In this document: one piece after another, positions 51,901 to 64,000 of the stretch
Numbering within the stretch: the stretch's first letter is position 1
Layout of the letters: every line of letters begins with the position of its first letter
Assembly (NCBI GenBank): GCA_032718475.1
Contig: JAUCBJ010002811.1
Coordinates: forward strand, 1 to 64,000
DNA length: 64,000 nucleotides
Direction: 5' to 3'
Source: Nemertoderma westbladi
Lineage: Eukaryota; Xenacoelomorpha; Nemertodermatida; Nemertodermatidae
Program-made: the position numbers and the translations under genes
Notes under the pieces: model-generated
What the model was told of the DNA's origin: nothing
The model's input: the letters and a program-made list of their open reading frames with translations, nothing else
Database searches by the model: none

Positions 51901-52148
51901 CCAGAAATTCTAACTCCTTGTTAGGCTGGTTTGTAGATTTCTTGTAAAATTACCCTAAAAATTGTACGTGTAACTTGTTTATTGTTTATTTAGAGATTGT
52001 AATCTCAACCTGATTGTAAGTAATTTGTAGTAATAAGTAACCTAGTAAAGTAGAATTATCTGTATTAGTGTCTAACAAGTAGCACTCCACTGAGAGCGTT
52101 CAGCTTCTGTGTAGTGACTCCTTATCTAGAAATAATAACATTTATTTC
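48908..52148 (+). repeat. Tandem duplication, first unit: flank, LTR and leader of the third Bel-related copy
   Basis: Starts AGCGGTCTATTGCC and ends ACATTTATTTCAT. The same order of sequence repeats from 52149. It contains 209 bp of flank, an LTR-like unit (49117-50506, ending TGTGGCCA) and the leader (50507-52148). About 620 bp are inserted near the LTR start. Identity to the second unit is about 97 percent outside that insert. Confidence 0.85.
49127..49713. repeat. Insert with two 170-bp direct repeats in the first LTR unit
   Basis: Two copies of a ~170-bp sequence starting CGTCTTTCCGCTGGAGATG (about 49129-49297 and 49545-49713) enclose about 245 bp. The whole block splits TGTAAAA from TTGCGGACATAAC of the LTR start. 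The arrangement could be a tiny LTR-type element or a separate repeat captured there. No TSD was identified. Confidence 0.6.
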
Positions 52149-54790
52149 ATAGCAGTCTATTGCCTATAACAATTGACATACAAGTGTAGGCCTATTTACA
52201 GATTCAGTCAGTCAGAAGTAGGATTACTTTCGGTTTGCGTTTTTCGTACCAGTATCCTGTTTACCTGTTGTCTCTGTGCTTCTGTGTACTGGTATCGAAA
52301 TAGGCTGACACCCGATGTCACCACTGATATACTGACATTGAAACAGTGGGGTGTTACCAGTGTAAAAGCTTTTGCGGACATAACAAGTCATTTTTACGCA
52401 ATGCGCAGAATACTCTAAAATAGCCCTAAATTTATGCAACTACGCGACGGGAAGGAATTGGAACCCAGATAACGAAATCTGTCAGCTGATTCTTTGTGGA
52501 CATGGAGGTTCTTTGTTCTGTCTTTTTCAGCCAATCAGAGCAATTTTCACTTTATGTCTAACAGAAACCTATGGAAACTCACGCAATGCATTACGGTCTT
52601 TGTTTACTATTTTCTGAGCATCAGAACTAACTCAGAATTTTCTGTGCTTCTGTGTGGAAGTTTCAGACTTTGGCCTAGGAACATCAGATGGCCTTGATTA
52701 TAAGAACGTAAATCTATTAACTGAACATGCCACAATGAACACTGAAACATCATCGTAACACTCTCTACATACCATTGAACACTGACTGTTCACCGCATTA
52801 TTTTACTTCTGTTTATAGTACCTATTAATTGTTGTTATATTAATGGATATTGATGTTATATTTGGAGAATACCGATAAATAATCATAAACCCCTCAATCT
52901 TATTGATTACTGAGGTAAGAGGAATAGAGTTTACCGGTAGCAACTGCGACTTAAATTATAGTGGTTTGTGTGAATTAAATGCTATTTCATAATCCCTACG
53001 TGTGTCAGTTGCGATCCTCCTTATATATGAACAAATTCAGTGACGGTCGGCAGATTAGTGCGAACTAGTGTGAAGTAGTGTGAAGGTTAATAAAGCATCT
53101 ACTAAATAATGCGCTATTTACGAAACTCTGTGGCCATCTAGTTGTGATTAGTATAAGTCATAACTCTGTTTTTATACTTAAAGCGCCACGTCCTAAAGGA
53201 ACTGTTAATATTTCCCCGAAAATAAATATAGTTGTCAGAGATTATATAGTAGCGATCAATCAAATAATACAGTAGGTCTACACTGCAATAACTCTCAAGG
53301 AATCTGAATCCAGTCTCCCACACCGTGGGTCATACGCCACGCACGGACTGGCTTCGGCTGATGTAACTTCAGTACACTAGGTAATTGATAAAGGCTAAAG
53401 TCGATTTATAAACAAGAGGACAACTAAAATTGGCAGGTTAAACTGCTAAAGGTCTAAAAGCGCGAACATTAATAGATTTCAAGTTTCTTTATTGCACCGT
53501 AGGCAATAAAGTCGAATGTACCGGTCGGACGGTAAGCTGTAGGCCTAATCACCCGAACCGGTACTTAAAGGTAGAGCAGTATTATTTCGATTGTGATAAT
53601 TATATACCGGTAGGTCTTAATATTTAATCGGGGACTGCAGCCCTGGTTTTTATTGAGATTTTACTTATTTCTGTCAGTTTTATTTATCTGTAAGTGTAAT
53701 ATTGAGCAGAAGGCGTGTAAGCCTGCTCAGATTGTATAAATAATTTGCAGGCCGGATTGTTGTCTAACTGTTGTTAGGTCTGAGGCGATTGCAGTGTGTA
53801 TAGAGTGTCTGTCCGATAAAGTGCTAGTTAGGAAGGTGGGGGCATCCAGTGCTGTAAGGTAAATCCCCCCCAAAAGAATAAGTCGTACTACTTGGTTAGA
53901 ACGCCTACTAACTAACCATTTCGGAGTCTGCATATACTGTAGTTTATTTAGGCTTGACAGTAGTCTGCCAGCATTTGGTCTGTGTTTTATTTGAATAGTC
54001 TGCACGGGTAGCGTAATATTTATTATTCAGAGTTTATGCGAGTATTCGCAACCTCCAATTCCCCAAGTTTATTCCTACAGTAATTGTGCTTGTTATACAT
54101 ACCGTTATAGTTAAATTAACCCCGGTACTACATCAGGGCTGCTTGGTGCAGGTAAAGACTGGTGATTTTGTGCTCCGGTCACTCCAGCAGATACCGTGGT
54201 TCTTTTGGCTGTTCACGTATATTTAACTGCTGGTTATTTGTTGTATAAGTACTTATACCTAATTTAGGGTTTAGAGTACAGTGCTTTCCGAATGTAATTT
54301 AGTGTGTAGGCAGTATATTTGTGTTATAACGTGGTTAATAGGTACGTTAGCTCTGGTTGGCTTCGATAATTAACCTCTAGGTAAGGACACTCCGGGTACA
54401 TAACGTAGTACTTATAGAGTTTAAGACTATAAGTCGTCAGACGGTGGTATTTCCTTATCTGGACAACGCAACTTACTTACTACTGCTTTATTGGTTTCAA
54501 CTACCGTAGTTTCCTGTCAGTTTGTAAGAACCAGAAATTCTAACTCCTTGTTAGGCTGGTTTGTAGATTTCTTGTAAAATTACCCTAAAAATTGTACGTG
54601 TAACTTGTTTATTTTTTATTAAGAGATTGTAATCTCAACCTGATTGTAAGTAATTTGTAGTAATAAGTAACTTAGTAAAGTAGAATTATCTGTATTAGTG
54701 TCTACAAGTAGCACTCCACTGAGAGCGTTCAGCTTCTGTGTAGTGACTCCTTATCCAGAAATAATAACATTTATTTCAAATATTGTCAAA
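52149..54790 (+). repeat. Tandem duplication, second unit
   Basis: Flank (52149-52360), LTR (52361-53136, TGTAAAAGC..GGCCA) and leader. This unit runs directly into the gag at 55240, so it is the true 5' end of the third copy. Confidence 0.85.
52361..53136 (+). repeat. 5' LTR of the third Bel-related copy (776 bp)
   Basis: Starts TGTAAAAGCTTTTGCGG and ends TGGCCA. It aligns with the other family LTRs best in its 3' part. A CCAAT box lies at 52531. No 3' LTR was found in the window: similarity to the family ends at 63676. Confidence 0.7.
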
Positions 54791-55239
54791 ACCCTTTATA
54801 CGGGTATATATATATTTATAAATCAACTCAAACAGATTTATAAAATAGTAGGCCTGTTATACATCAATTAGGTCTTAATATCAGTTGAACTACTGCTTAA
54901 TATCAGTAATAAAGTAAAGGGAAGTAGCCCAAAAATCCAGAAATTTAGTTATTATTAAATAATTGACATTACCAGTATTTACGGTAAGCTTATTATATTT
55001 ATATTAATTTAGGCTGAAATTATATACCGGTATTCTGTGACTGATCCTAGTCTGTAATACTACTTATATATATACTATAAGTGTATACCGGTATTTTAAT
55101 ACTATACTTATATATATATATCACATTACACTGAGTAACGATATCGGTAACTAACTACTAGGCTGACAGTTCATACTGATTCTTCTAGACTTGCTTTAAC
55201 TGTCATTATAGTAGTAGGCATTCAACTGTAAAATAAATC
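53137..55239 (+). other. Leader of the third Bel-related copy
   Basis: Counterpart of 10429-12658, non-coding, ending in TATA-rich ACCGGTAT-containing DNA directly before gag. Confidence 0.65.
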
Positions 55240-57280
55240 ATGTCTGACACAAAGCAAACACTGTCAGATAGTCTCCTAGAAAGAACGATCTGTGACCCAG
55301 ATAAAAGTATCGAACATCTCAGACCGAAGTCCAAATCCCCTCCTACTGTAAGAAAGGTTATCCCTACAGTAGTAGTATCAGACCATAGGCTAGTAAAGCA
55401 TCATAGGTCTATTATAGGCACTAGATCTCAAGTTAAGTGAGACCAAGAGACGGCAGTTAAACAACAGCAGCACTCGAGCCGAGAACTTATTTCTCAACAG
55501 CAGAATAACTCTTAGTAGTTCTGACACTGAAGAGTTAACACCCGAGATCGGAGCAAGGATGGCAGAAGCGGTTTATCCAGATCCACTTCTAATTCTTCCT
55601 GGGGCCGTACTCACTAGAGTATTGATCACTGTGGAGGAACATCAAGCCGATTGGACGAGAAATAAGAGATCGACCAGGGACAGTTATGCTGGATACACGA
55701 TGGAGGAACTAAGGTCTATTGTAGAGATGCAATGGAACTTCCCCGGACCCGGACTCCCGTTTAACTTATCGGAAGCTGCCTGGGAGGACTTATACCGAAT
55801 GGGGATGGTAAGGGACACTCGAGATCCAGCTGTATGGAAGAGGTCAGCAGCAGGATATGTCCAAGGATTCTTCAACTCCTTGGAACGATTAGAAGAACAT
55901 CTATTTCAACAATGACAAGGACCTCAAGAGCAGGGAGAGCTGCTTTATCAAGTGCGAGAACGAATCTTGCGGATTAGATTAGTACTTTCAGCCTTTGAGG
56001 AGGCCTCGAAGAGAAGCCAAGACACGTCATTGCAAGTGGCTGTAAAGACTTGGTTCCAAAGAGTGAGTGTTAAGGTCCAGGGAACGACACAATGGAAAGT
56101 TCAGCTAACTGAGCGCATGACCCACGGAGAATCAACAGACGCCACCTTTTCTCATGTGGAAGGCGAAGCGATATCCGAAAAACCTCAGAAGAAAGATACT
56201 ATTGATATCTATCTGTCGGATTATCAACGATTTATAGGTGACAAAGAACTCAGAAGACGGCTAGCTGGACTTCATCCTAATAGTGAGGGAGCCAAATTCG
56301 TGTTAGATTCTTTAGATGCGGAAATATTAGCTGCGGAGCAGGCTAAATTTGATGAAAGCATCATCATGGCAATGGACCAAGAAGGGCAAATAAGGAAAAG
56401 GCAAATAGAAGACCGAAAGTTAGCAGCAGTGGAGGCAGCGGCCGCGAAAGAAGCTGAAAGGAAAGCGGCAGTGGCAGTGGCAGCGGCAGCAGCAGTGGCA
56501 GCGGCAGCAGCAGTGGCAGCGGCAGCGGCAGAATCTGAAAGAAAGGCAGCGGCGGCAGTGGCAGAAGCAGAACGGAAGGCATCCGAGGCGACAGCCCAAC
56601 TCGAGTTGGAGAACCTTCAGGTGAAACAAGATTACTTAAATAAACAGAGAGCAGCTACTCAGATACAACTACTGAGTCGATCCACTCCCAGAAGACAGGG
56701 ATTTACCTCCTCAGATGAAGGTGATACAACGGATCCTGAGGGTAAAGGCACTCAATCTCGTTCAAGCGGATGTAGAAGAGCGCCACACCAGCAGAAGTTG
56801 CCTAATTTGCCTCCTGCGGTGAGAAGGCAACTAGCTAATGTAGATTTAAGTAATCAGGAGCCTACAGACCAAATTATTAGAGTAGAAAGACTCCCTACTA
56901 TAGTAGATGAGCCTGAAATAATTAGGCCTGTCATTGAAGCCACTCCGGTGATAGAGACCCCTGTACTTCAAGAACCTAACTCTAAATTCCCTTTGCACAG
57001 TACTAAACTACCTGTGCCCAGTAGACAAGCCCTGGAATCACACCCAGACCTGGACGCCGAGCAAGACATAAATGAATTGTCTCCCGTCGTCCCTATGTGC
57101 CACCCAGCTACCATGTTGGCGGCTCCCGCTTCTGCGGTTGAGTGGGTGGACGAGGGACGACAGGGGATGAATCGGCTGCTCGGACAGCTGGAGGACCACA
57201 AGAAGCAGTCTTCCCAGCAGGTCCGAGAATTGGAAGGGACTGTTCAGCTGTTAAAGGGAACAGTAAGAGAGCGCAGGTAA
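55240..57280 (+). pseudogene. Gag of the third Bel-related copy
   Basis: Starts MSDTKQTLSDSLLERT. A CGA-to-TGA change stops it at 55438. A frame change follows near 55500-55555, and a TGA interrupts at 55913. The folded Gag domain (YPDPLLILPGAVLTRVLI.. SAAGYVQGFFNSLERLE) and the Ala-rich helix (56430-56590) are otherwise well kept. About 0.5 kb of the Gag core is deleted at 57278, where VRERR meets RQVWDTL. Confidence 0.8.
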
Positions 57281-59183
57281 GACAAGTTTGGGATACACTA
57301 AAAATCAGGTATGGTAATAGGACTAACATAGCTAGATATTTATAAGCGAAATTAGTAGCGCCCCGAAAGTTTCTTAGCAGCGGGATTATAGAGTTTTCTG
57401 ATGAGATTCAGGAGATCTGTAGACAGTTAGATTGGTTAGGTAAGTCTCAGTAATACCAGAGTTCTATGGTTGTTGGAGCCGTGGCATCTACTTTGCCAAA
57501 GGGTGGAGTAGGTACTCGTTGGGACAAAAAGGTTCTCTATTTAATAGACCAACAACATAGAGATCCAACCATGACGGACCTTCTGTCATTCTTAAACAGA
57601 GAGGTAAGATTACAACTCCTAAAACAGTCTAGAGAGAAGACTCCGGAAAGTAAGGTAAGTGAAAAACCCGTTACTAGGAGAGAGGTAACACCAGTGTGTT
57701 ATACGGATTGTGGGAGTCAGAAGATGTCCTACGATGAGAACAGCGGTAAGGACACCGAAAGATCTTATTATGTCAATAAAGTTAGGAAAGACGTAAGTAG
57801 ATCTAAGTCTCAAACCAGTGACAGGAGAGAACAGGTAACAACTCCTCCTACATCTCCTAAGAGAATTCATGGAAGAAAGCCTGAAGAAAGAACAAGTGTG
57901 CACAACACAACACAGGTTAAAGTAAGTAACATCAAACCCAAGTGTGTATTGTGCGACGGGCCACATCGCTTGAGTGGGTGTGATGAATTCTTAAAGAAAT
58001 CCCTGAAGGATAGACGTGATGTCATGTGGGATAAGCGGTTGTGTTATAATTGCCTCAGAAGAGGACATCAATGACGAACCTGCTACTCAGACGCGAAGTG
58101 TGCTAAGTGCGGCGCAAAACATCATATCTTGTTGCACACAGAATTTGACAGAACCCGTACGAGTCAGGTTAGTGAGCCCGAACTACATGTCCAATTCAGT
58201 GATGTGAACGACACTGACCACAGTTCGGAGATGGAAGGATTCTACACGGACGAATTCTCCGATGAAAATGAATCCTGTTATATGATTAACACAGCTGTGT
58301 ATCGAGCACTTATGTACGAGACAGATACAGAAGGAGAAGATCCTCGACTGACTATTCCGGATCGACAGCCATCTTGGAAAGCGCCAACTTCCTCTGTTGG
58401 TATCCGAGAATTCCCTGTGGTGCAACTGAGGGTCCATGGGATAGGGAAGAGCTTGATAGTAAATGCCCTCCTTGACTCCGGCAGTACAGGCACCTTTATT
58501 GATAAAGAACTAGCCGAAGACATTTTTGCTGGACAAACCAAGTTGAACCTTTCTGGAATTATGCAGGTTTGAAATCCACAGTAGCCACAGATTACTACGT
58601 GGATGCGTTGTCCACTCCCCAGGATGAACTAGGAGAAAATAGTGTAAAGTCGGTCAAAATGGTGGCGATAAAGAACTTTGCTACTAGCCAAGTGGAGCCT
58701 TACAACTGGGATGAAGACCGTTTTACCCAGCAACATAGTATACCTAGATTCAACACAGATTATCCAGGGGTGCAGATCTTACTCGGCCAAAATGCGCACG
58801 AAGCGCTTGCGACATTAGAAAAACGGCCTGCTCGACCGCAACCACTTCAGACGTATGCAGGAAGAACTAGAGTAGGTTGGTACTTTACTGGACCTTCTCA
58901 TAGGACCTTAAGGGAAAGACTCCCAAATGAACAAATCCACCAGGTGAGTGAATGGAAAGAAGAAGTCAGTGAAGAAAAAATCCCAGCTGAGGAAACTCCA
59001 TACTCCTCAGACAACGACGACATCAACCATTTGTATGATGAGGAAAATGTCATAGATATCCTCACTGAAAACCAAACTTGGTCAAACCAAGTCAACCTAT
59101 GCCATATTATCAGTCAACCTGGTGGACAATTTACCTATAACGATGAATTAAACGAAGTGATAGATCGAAGCCGTAGAGCCTAA
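57281..59183 (+). pseudogene. Gag zinc clusters and protease of the third copy
   Basis: Follows RQVWDTLKIRYGN with TAA stops at about 57343 and 57453 and a TGA at 58072. The zinc clusters CVLCDGPHRLSGC, CYNCLRRGHQ and CAKCGAKHH are present, as is the protease LLDSGSTGTFID (about 58470). A 1-bp deletion at about 58570 shifts the frame, after which it stays open to 59183. DNDDIN here continues into HLYDEENVIDILTENQ, showing what the palindrome-arm copies lost. Confidence 0.8.
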
Positions 59184-59972
59184 TTCCTACGACAAAGCCT
59201 TGTCTGTCAAGGAAGAGAGAGCCAAGCAGATTCAGGAAACGACTACACGTTATCTGAAGGAAGAAAGTCGCTATGAGATTGGTCTTCCGTTTCGACGGCG
59301 CGAACCCAGCTTCGTAAATAACCAACCTTTAGCGGAAAAGAGAATCGCACAACTACATCGGCGTCTGACGGCTAACGTTCAAGCCAGGGAAATGTATAAA
59401 ACCCAACTGAAGAAATTTATTGACCAGGGATACGCAGAGCGAGTTCCGGAAGAAACACCCATAACAGAGAGAATGTATTATCTAACACATCATTACGTTC
59501 CCAAGCCCGGTAAACCCAACGAAGTCCGGGTAGTGTTTGATGGCTCCGCCCTTTACATGGGTCAATCCCTGAATTCAGAACTGTTGCCGGGACCCAACTT
59601 ACTCCAATCTGGATCATCTCAAGCCCCTCGAACGCTTGTTCGGTAGTGCGTACCACTGCCGATGACAACCGAGACGCCTTCTCTAAAGCGGTTATCGACA
59701 ACATCAAATGGGATATATACATGGACGACAATTTAAAGTCCCTCCCATCAGTGGAAGAAGCCATTGATATTGCCAAGGGAACAGTAGAGTGCTTGCAACG
59801 CGGTGGATTTCAGCTAACCAAATTCACTAGTAACTCCCGTGAGTTTCTGGAATCGATCCCGGTAGAAGACCGAGGTGTTAAAGATCTGGACCTCATCAAG
59901 GACGATCTTCTGGAAACCAAGACACTTGGATTAAAATGGGACACGGAGAGAGATATCTTGTTTTTCCAGTGA
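59184..59972 (+). pseudogene. Bel/Pao reverse transcriptase of the third copy, internally deleted
   Basis: RYEIGLPFRR, EKRIAQLHRRL, GYAERVPEE, YLTHHYVPKPGKPNEVRVVFDGSA and SLNSELLPGPNLL are the diagnostic N-terminal RT blocks of Bel/Pao. The part of the palm with the first catalytic Asp is missing between LLQS and RTTADDNRDAF. The second pair is present as IYMDDNL (59718-59737), followed by FQLTKFTSNS. The frame changes at 59646 and again after 59972. Inactive. Confidence 0.8.
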
Positions 59973-60945
59973 AAACAACGAGAGAATCCAGTTAGAACTA
60001 AACGGATTTGTCTAAGTATCCTGAGCACTTATTTTGATCCATTGGGATTTATTAGCCCAGTTATATTAGTTACTCCGAGCTTAGTGCAACAAATGTGGCT
60101 CGAAAACCACTCGTGGGATGATCCACTTAAGGGAGAAATACTAAAGAAGTGGATGAAATGGGAAGATTCTCTACCATCCATCGAGATCTTTAAGATTTCC
60201 CGTTCATATTTTGGTCACATTCTCCCAACGTATTCCTATCAACTCCATGTGTTTGGAGACGCCAGCGATATGGGAATAGGTATAGTAGCCTACCTGAGGG
60301 TTGAAACTCCGGATGGAATTAAAGTTGCCTTGGTCACCTCTAAAGCCCTAATAAACAACAAACTACGAGTTCCTAGAGCGGAGTTAAAGGCGGCTCTATA
60401 CGCTACAGCCATCGGCCGGAATGTAACAGAACAGATCGACTATCCACTGGAGAAAACTGTCTATTGGACTGATGCTTTACTCGTTCTGGAGTATATAACA
60501 AATGAAGTCTGTCAGTTCAGTGTCTTCATTACCAACAGAGTAGCCATTATACTCAGTCACTCTAATGTAGATCAATGGAGACATTGCCCCGGGACGATTA
60601 ATCCAGCTGACATCGCCTCTAGAGGAGCAACTCATCAAGAACTGATAGATACCCCAGACTGGTTAGGTGGATCCAACTTCCTAAGTAAAGAAGAGGATGA
60701 ATGGCCCCTCATTGGCGGAGAAAGTCAAACCTAAAACCCAGACGAGTAAATCAAAGTTATTTAAACCCGTGATAGATCTGTCTGTACTACACACCTCCGG
60801 AGACGACACTGTGGATCTAAACTCACCCATTACGACTAGATCCGTTATAGAAATTAGAGAAAGAGACTGGAAATCTGGAACACCAGATGTCTCGCAAGGA
60901 CTCTCCCCTCTCCTGCAGAGAGCAATAGATCATTATAGCTCCTAG
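59973..60945 (+). pseudogene. Pao-type RNase H and connection region of the third copy
   Basis: YFDPLGFISPVILV-type sequence follows the RT. LHVFGDASDMGIGIVAYLR, KLRVPRAELKAA and YWTDALLVLEYI carry the RNase H acidic residues. SNVDQWRHCPGTINPADIASRGA is the point to which the palindrome-arm copies are joined. The frame breaks at 60734 (about 20 bp lost relative to the arms) and at a TAG near 60945. Confidence 0.75.
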
Positions 60946-62238
60946 AATCGGCTTTGCAAGGCCGTTGTGTGTCTTAAAAGATGTTTCCATCATCACTATT
61001 CCAGGACAAAGATCGCTAGTGATACCGCTCCAATAGTATCCGAAAAGGTTCATGTTATTAAAGACCTTCCCACTTATAAAGTGTCTGATAGGTTTCTGAC
61101 TGAGAAGATCAGTTACCAAGAGCATGAGGATACCAATAAGCAGATACTGAGACTCCTGCAATGCTACGAAGATTCCGATAAGTATTTCCTGTTGTTGAGA
61201 AATCCACAGATGCGCTTAAGGGATCGTTTCTCTAGCACAATGATAGATGGGTTAATACGTGTAGGAGGGAGATTAACTAATGCTCCATTGTCCTTTAACA
61301 CTAAATTTCCCATACTCATTAGAAATCTTGAAATACAAATCAAGATGATTGTAGATGTTCACAGTAGGCTTTACCATGCTGGTAGAGAACGAGTTCTTAA
61401 CGAAATTCGAACTCGCTATTATTTCCATAAGCCCCGTAGAGCTCTAAACAAAGTTCTTAGGAACTGTATACCCTGTAGGAAAGCATTTAGTAGGCCTTTA
61501 ACACAGCGAGAGGCAGAATTACCTAGGGAACGAGTAAGCTTCTTTGAACCACCCTTTACTAATACTGGTGTGGATTTATTTGGCCCTATTGAAGTATATC
61601 GTGCTAGGACTATAGTCAAGCGATAGTCAAGCTGTATGACTTGTAGAGCGATCCATCTAGATATGGTGGACGATCTATCTACCAACAGCTTCATACTGAG
61701 TTAACGCTGACAGATCGCACGTTTTGGGACTAGCAACACTATGAGATCCGACAAAGGAATGAACTTCATTGGCGCCAATAATGAGATCAAAGCTTACGTG
61801 AAAGATTGGAACCAAAGACAGGTGGACGATCAGCTAAGGGTAACAGCATCTAGCTGGACCTTCAAAGCCATCGACGCCCCTTGGTGGGGAGGAAGTTGGG
61901 AGAGACTAATACGGAGCGTGAAGACCGCATTTCACTTTATAGTGCCATGCCGCGCGTATCTCACCGACGAACTCTTGCGGAAGTTAATGGAAGAAATTGC
62001 CGCCTATCTTAACGAGAGACTGCTTATGTCAGTCTCATCAAGTCCCGACTCCCTAGAAGCGCTAACACCCGTGCATTTCCTACTAAAGAAACCTGTAGCC
62101 ATGCTCCCGCAATCGGACATCACGGACGGAGACAAATACTGCCGACAAACTTGGCAACTTATGCAGTTATTATCCCGTCGTTTTGCTGACCATTTCGAAA
62201 AACATTATCTTCCTACGCTACAACTTCGAACAAAGTGA
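60946..62238 (+). pseudogene. Bel/Pao integrase of the third copy
   Basis: The zinc finger is HSRLYHAGRERVL..CIPCRKAF (about 61361-61490). The core has TNTGVDLFGPI (first Asp, about 61570), MRSDKGMNFIGANNEI (second Asp, 61741) and PWWGGSWERLIRSVK (Glu, about 61900). Frame breaks occur at about 61620-61740, and a TGA at 62236 replaces a sense codon. The motif order and the GVDLFGP/GGSWE forms are typical of Bel/Pao. Confidence 0.8.
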
Positions 62239-62475
62239 TTTGCGCAGCAAGAAAACGTCAGCGCCGGAGACATGGTCCTTATCGTGGAATCAGATCTTCC
62301 ATGTAAGAGGTGGCAGACAGGTCGTATCATCGAGACTCATATATCCGATGATGGTTTAGTGCGATCGGTAGAACTCGTCGTCATGCGACGTAACTTTAAG
62401 AAACCTGGAATTGTATTCGAAACACAACAACATAATCGCCCAGTGGGTCGTTTATGTTTACTGGAAAGAGACTGA
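62239..62475 (+). pseudogene. C-terminal end of Pol, third copy
   Basis: MVLIVESDLPCKRWQTGRIIETHISDDGLVRSVELVVMRRNFKKPGIVFETQQ resembles the C-terminal integrase domain of Bel elements. RKPGIVFE in the arm copies joins here, which fixes the end of their integrase deletion. Confidence 0.75.
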
Positions 62476-63676
62476 GAGTTGTCCGGGAACTATGGAAGGC
62501 AAGAGACTCTTCCTACGACCACCTCCCTAATCCAACAAACATCTAGGGACTCCCCAACGTAACAGCGTCTGGAGTGGGTGTGTGACTCCATTATTTTATT
62601 TTTTTTATTATTTTTATAATTATGTATGTATTATTATGTAATTTTATTATTATAATCGTTTTCTTTAATTTTATTTAATAGAATAATATTTTAACGATTA
62701 TTCAGTAGTTTAGTGCAATATATTCGTGTTTAATACTTAATTACTTAGCATAATATATTTCGTTTAACGGCGAGAAATAATTCATTTTCTCTTTCCTTAC
62801 TGTCCGTATCATATTATAAATACGTGACTACAGTAAGATGAAATGTCTGTACTTATTAAAAGTACAATATACCGCCCCTACTATACTCAAGTATTATTGG
62901 TAAGTAGAGTATTAGGAATACAAAGTTCAGATCTTCGTGTCTCGGCTAAACCAAGCTCTGGTTAGACCTTGGAAATGACTTGCCTCTTCTCACTGACATT
63001 GCTTCTTGCAATATTGCTCTCATACCGTATCTTAAATAATACATATAGTAGAATGATGTCCATTTAACAGCAGCGTTGAAATGCAAAATAAATCTATTAA
63101 ACTCTTTGACCATCTGAAATTGTAGTCGATTAAGATATCGCGGCACCCACCGATATACTTGAAAGACAAAATTCTAGAATCAGTGGTGAACGTCCCCAGA
63201 CATGTTCTGGAATAAATCGGTGCCCATCTTAAATATTAAATATTTAATAAATATTTATAAAATCTGTTAAAACAAATGTTACAATAGAGTAAATGCTGAC
63301 AAATTAACTCTAGAAAATCTATAAATCAAAATCTGTTAAAGTTTAGATCCTCTAAAATTCTAGTCTATTAAGATATCGTAGCACTTACCGATACGATACT
63401 CTTAAAAAGACAAAATTTCTAGAATTAAGGATCCTAGTCCCCAGACATGTTCTGGAATAAAATTGTGTCTATTTAATATCAAATAATAAAATTCGCGGGA
63501 ATAAATTTTAAATTCATATCCTCTCATGAATTTGATAAATTGTCATTTTAAACAATTTATAACATTCACCCTATTAAGTATATTAGTGTGCGAGAATCTC
63601 CAGTGTACAGTCAATAGCCGATAAAATTCATAAAATCATGTATAAGGGGAATATTGACAATTAAAGAATTACTATT
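62476..63676 (+). other. 3' spacer of the third Bel-related copy
   Basis: Matches 22097-23175 including the 165-bp tandem duplication, with small extra insertions, and ends abruptly at AATTACTATTA. No second ORF and no 3' LTR follow, so this copy is 3' truncated, or the second ORF was never part of it. Confidence 0.65.
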
Positions 63677-64000
63677 ACGTATTGTTTCGTTTATTTCTCT
63701 CTTTCAATGTTAAAAATAACCTCCACCTTTGATAAAAATGCATTACTGGTATACAAAATATATTAAACACATACATGTTAGTGTGGACGATTGAGAGCCA
63801 GTTTGTTAATGGTTCGATAACTGAGAACAGAGAGAAAAGGGTGATAACAGAAAAGCCATAGCTTGAAGGTTGCTACCACCGTGAGGGGGACTGGGGGGGG
63901 GGGGGGGGGACTACTGAAGAGACCTACATTGAGAAATTATAAGGGATGTACAACATAATGAGAGATCGAATCTGACTAGATGAAATACCATAGAATAGCT
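63677..64000. other. Unassigned DNA with a 17-nt poly-G
   Basis: No feature recognised apart from a G run at 63893-63909. Confidence 0.5.

Noticed and set aside
55240-62475. CpG methylation decay as the sole cause of stops in the third Bel copy
   Set aside because: Only one stop is a clear CGA-to-TGA change; the others are TAT-to-TAA, GAA-to-TAA, indels and larger deletions.

Overview
This is repeat-dense, AT-rich animal nuclear DNA. The evidence is a spliced host gene with GT-AG introns, an intronless type II membrane glycosyltransferase, a tRNA-Lys-like gene, and a set of animal-type mobile elements: a Penelope-like element with a GIY-YIG domain, a LINE, Bel/Pao and Ty3/gypsy LTR elements, and a piggyBac relative. 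A marine invertebrate is my guess; I cannot name the species.

Layout. 1-1028: minus-strand glycosyltransferase gene that runs off the left edge. 2280-6000: decayed Penelope-like element with a hammerhead-like motif in its 3' part. 7062-7731: broken, unrecognised minus-strand ORF in a GC-richer island. 7757-8634: LINE reverse transcriptase fragment, abutting a near-perfect 103-bp palindrome. 8635-9335: spliced host exons with an Ala/Pro/Gln repeat. That gene is interrupted by a 36-kb composite insertion (9336-45366) and resumes at 45367-46430. A tRNA-Lys-like gene lies at 46790-46865. From 48908 to 63676 there is a third, older copy of the same Bel/Pao family, whose 5' end is tandemly duplicated.

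The 36-kb insertion is mainly two related Bel/Pao-type elements placed tail to tail: a plus-strand copy at 9517-26066 and a minus-strand copy at 26081-45366. Their 3' LTRs are 14 bp apart, so together they form a very large interrupted palindrome. Each has its own matching LTR pair, a ~2.2-kb leader, a Gag-protease ORF from which reverse transcriptase and most of integrase have been lost at the same two points in both copies, and a second unrecognised ORF between pol and the 3' LTR. The minus copy keeps one 1368-codon frame. Younger insertions break the arms: a 4.6-kb Ty3/gypsy element in the left gag (TSD TGCAG, LTRs differing at 1 of 188 positions), a 1.1-kb piggyBac-like deletion derivative in the right arm (TSD TTAA), and a 7.1-kb gag-only LTR element in the right leader (TSD GGTTA, 529-bp LTRs that look identical).

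How the parts relate. The 1368-codon Gag-PR elements and the gag-only element have no functional polymerase, yet they look recently mobile. They would depend on a complete Bel/Pao element elsewhere in the genome. The copy at 55240-62475 shows what such a pol looks like, but it is itself inactivated. The strongest candidates for something undescribed are the second ORF of the Bel-related element (23731-25087 and 27003-28359), the cluster of splice-donor-like sites in its Gag-PR region, and the pol-less gag element with its hairpin-forming minisatellites.
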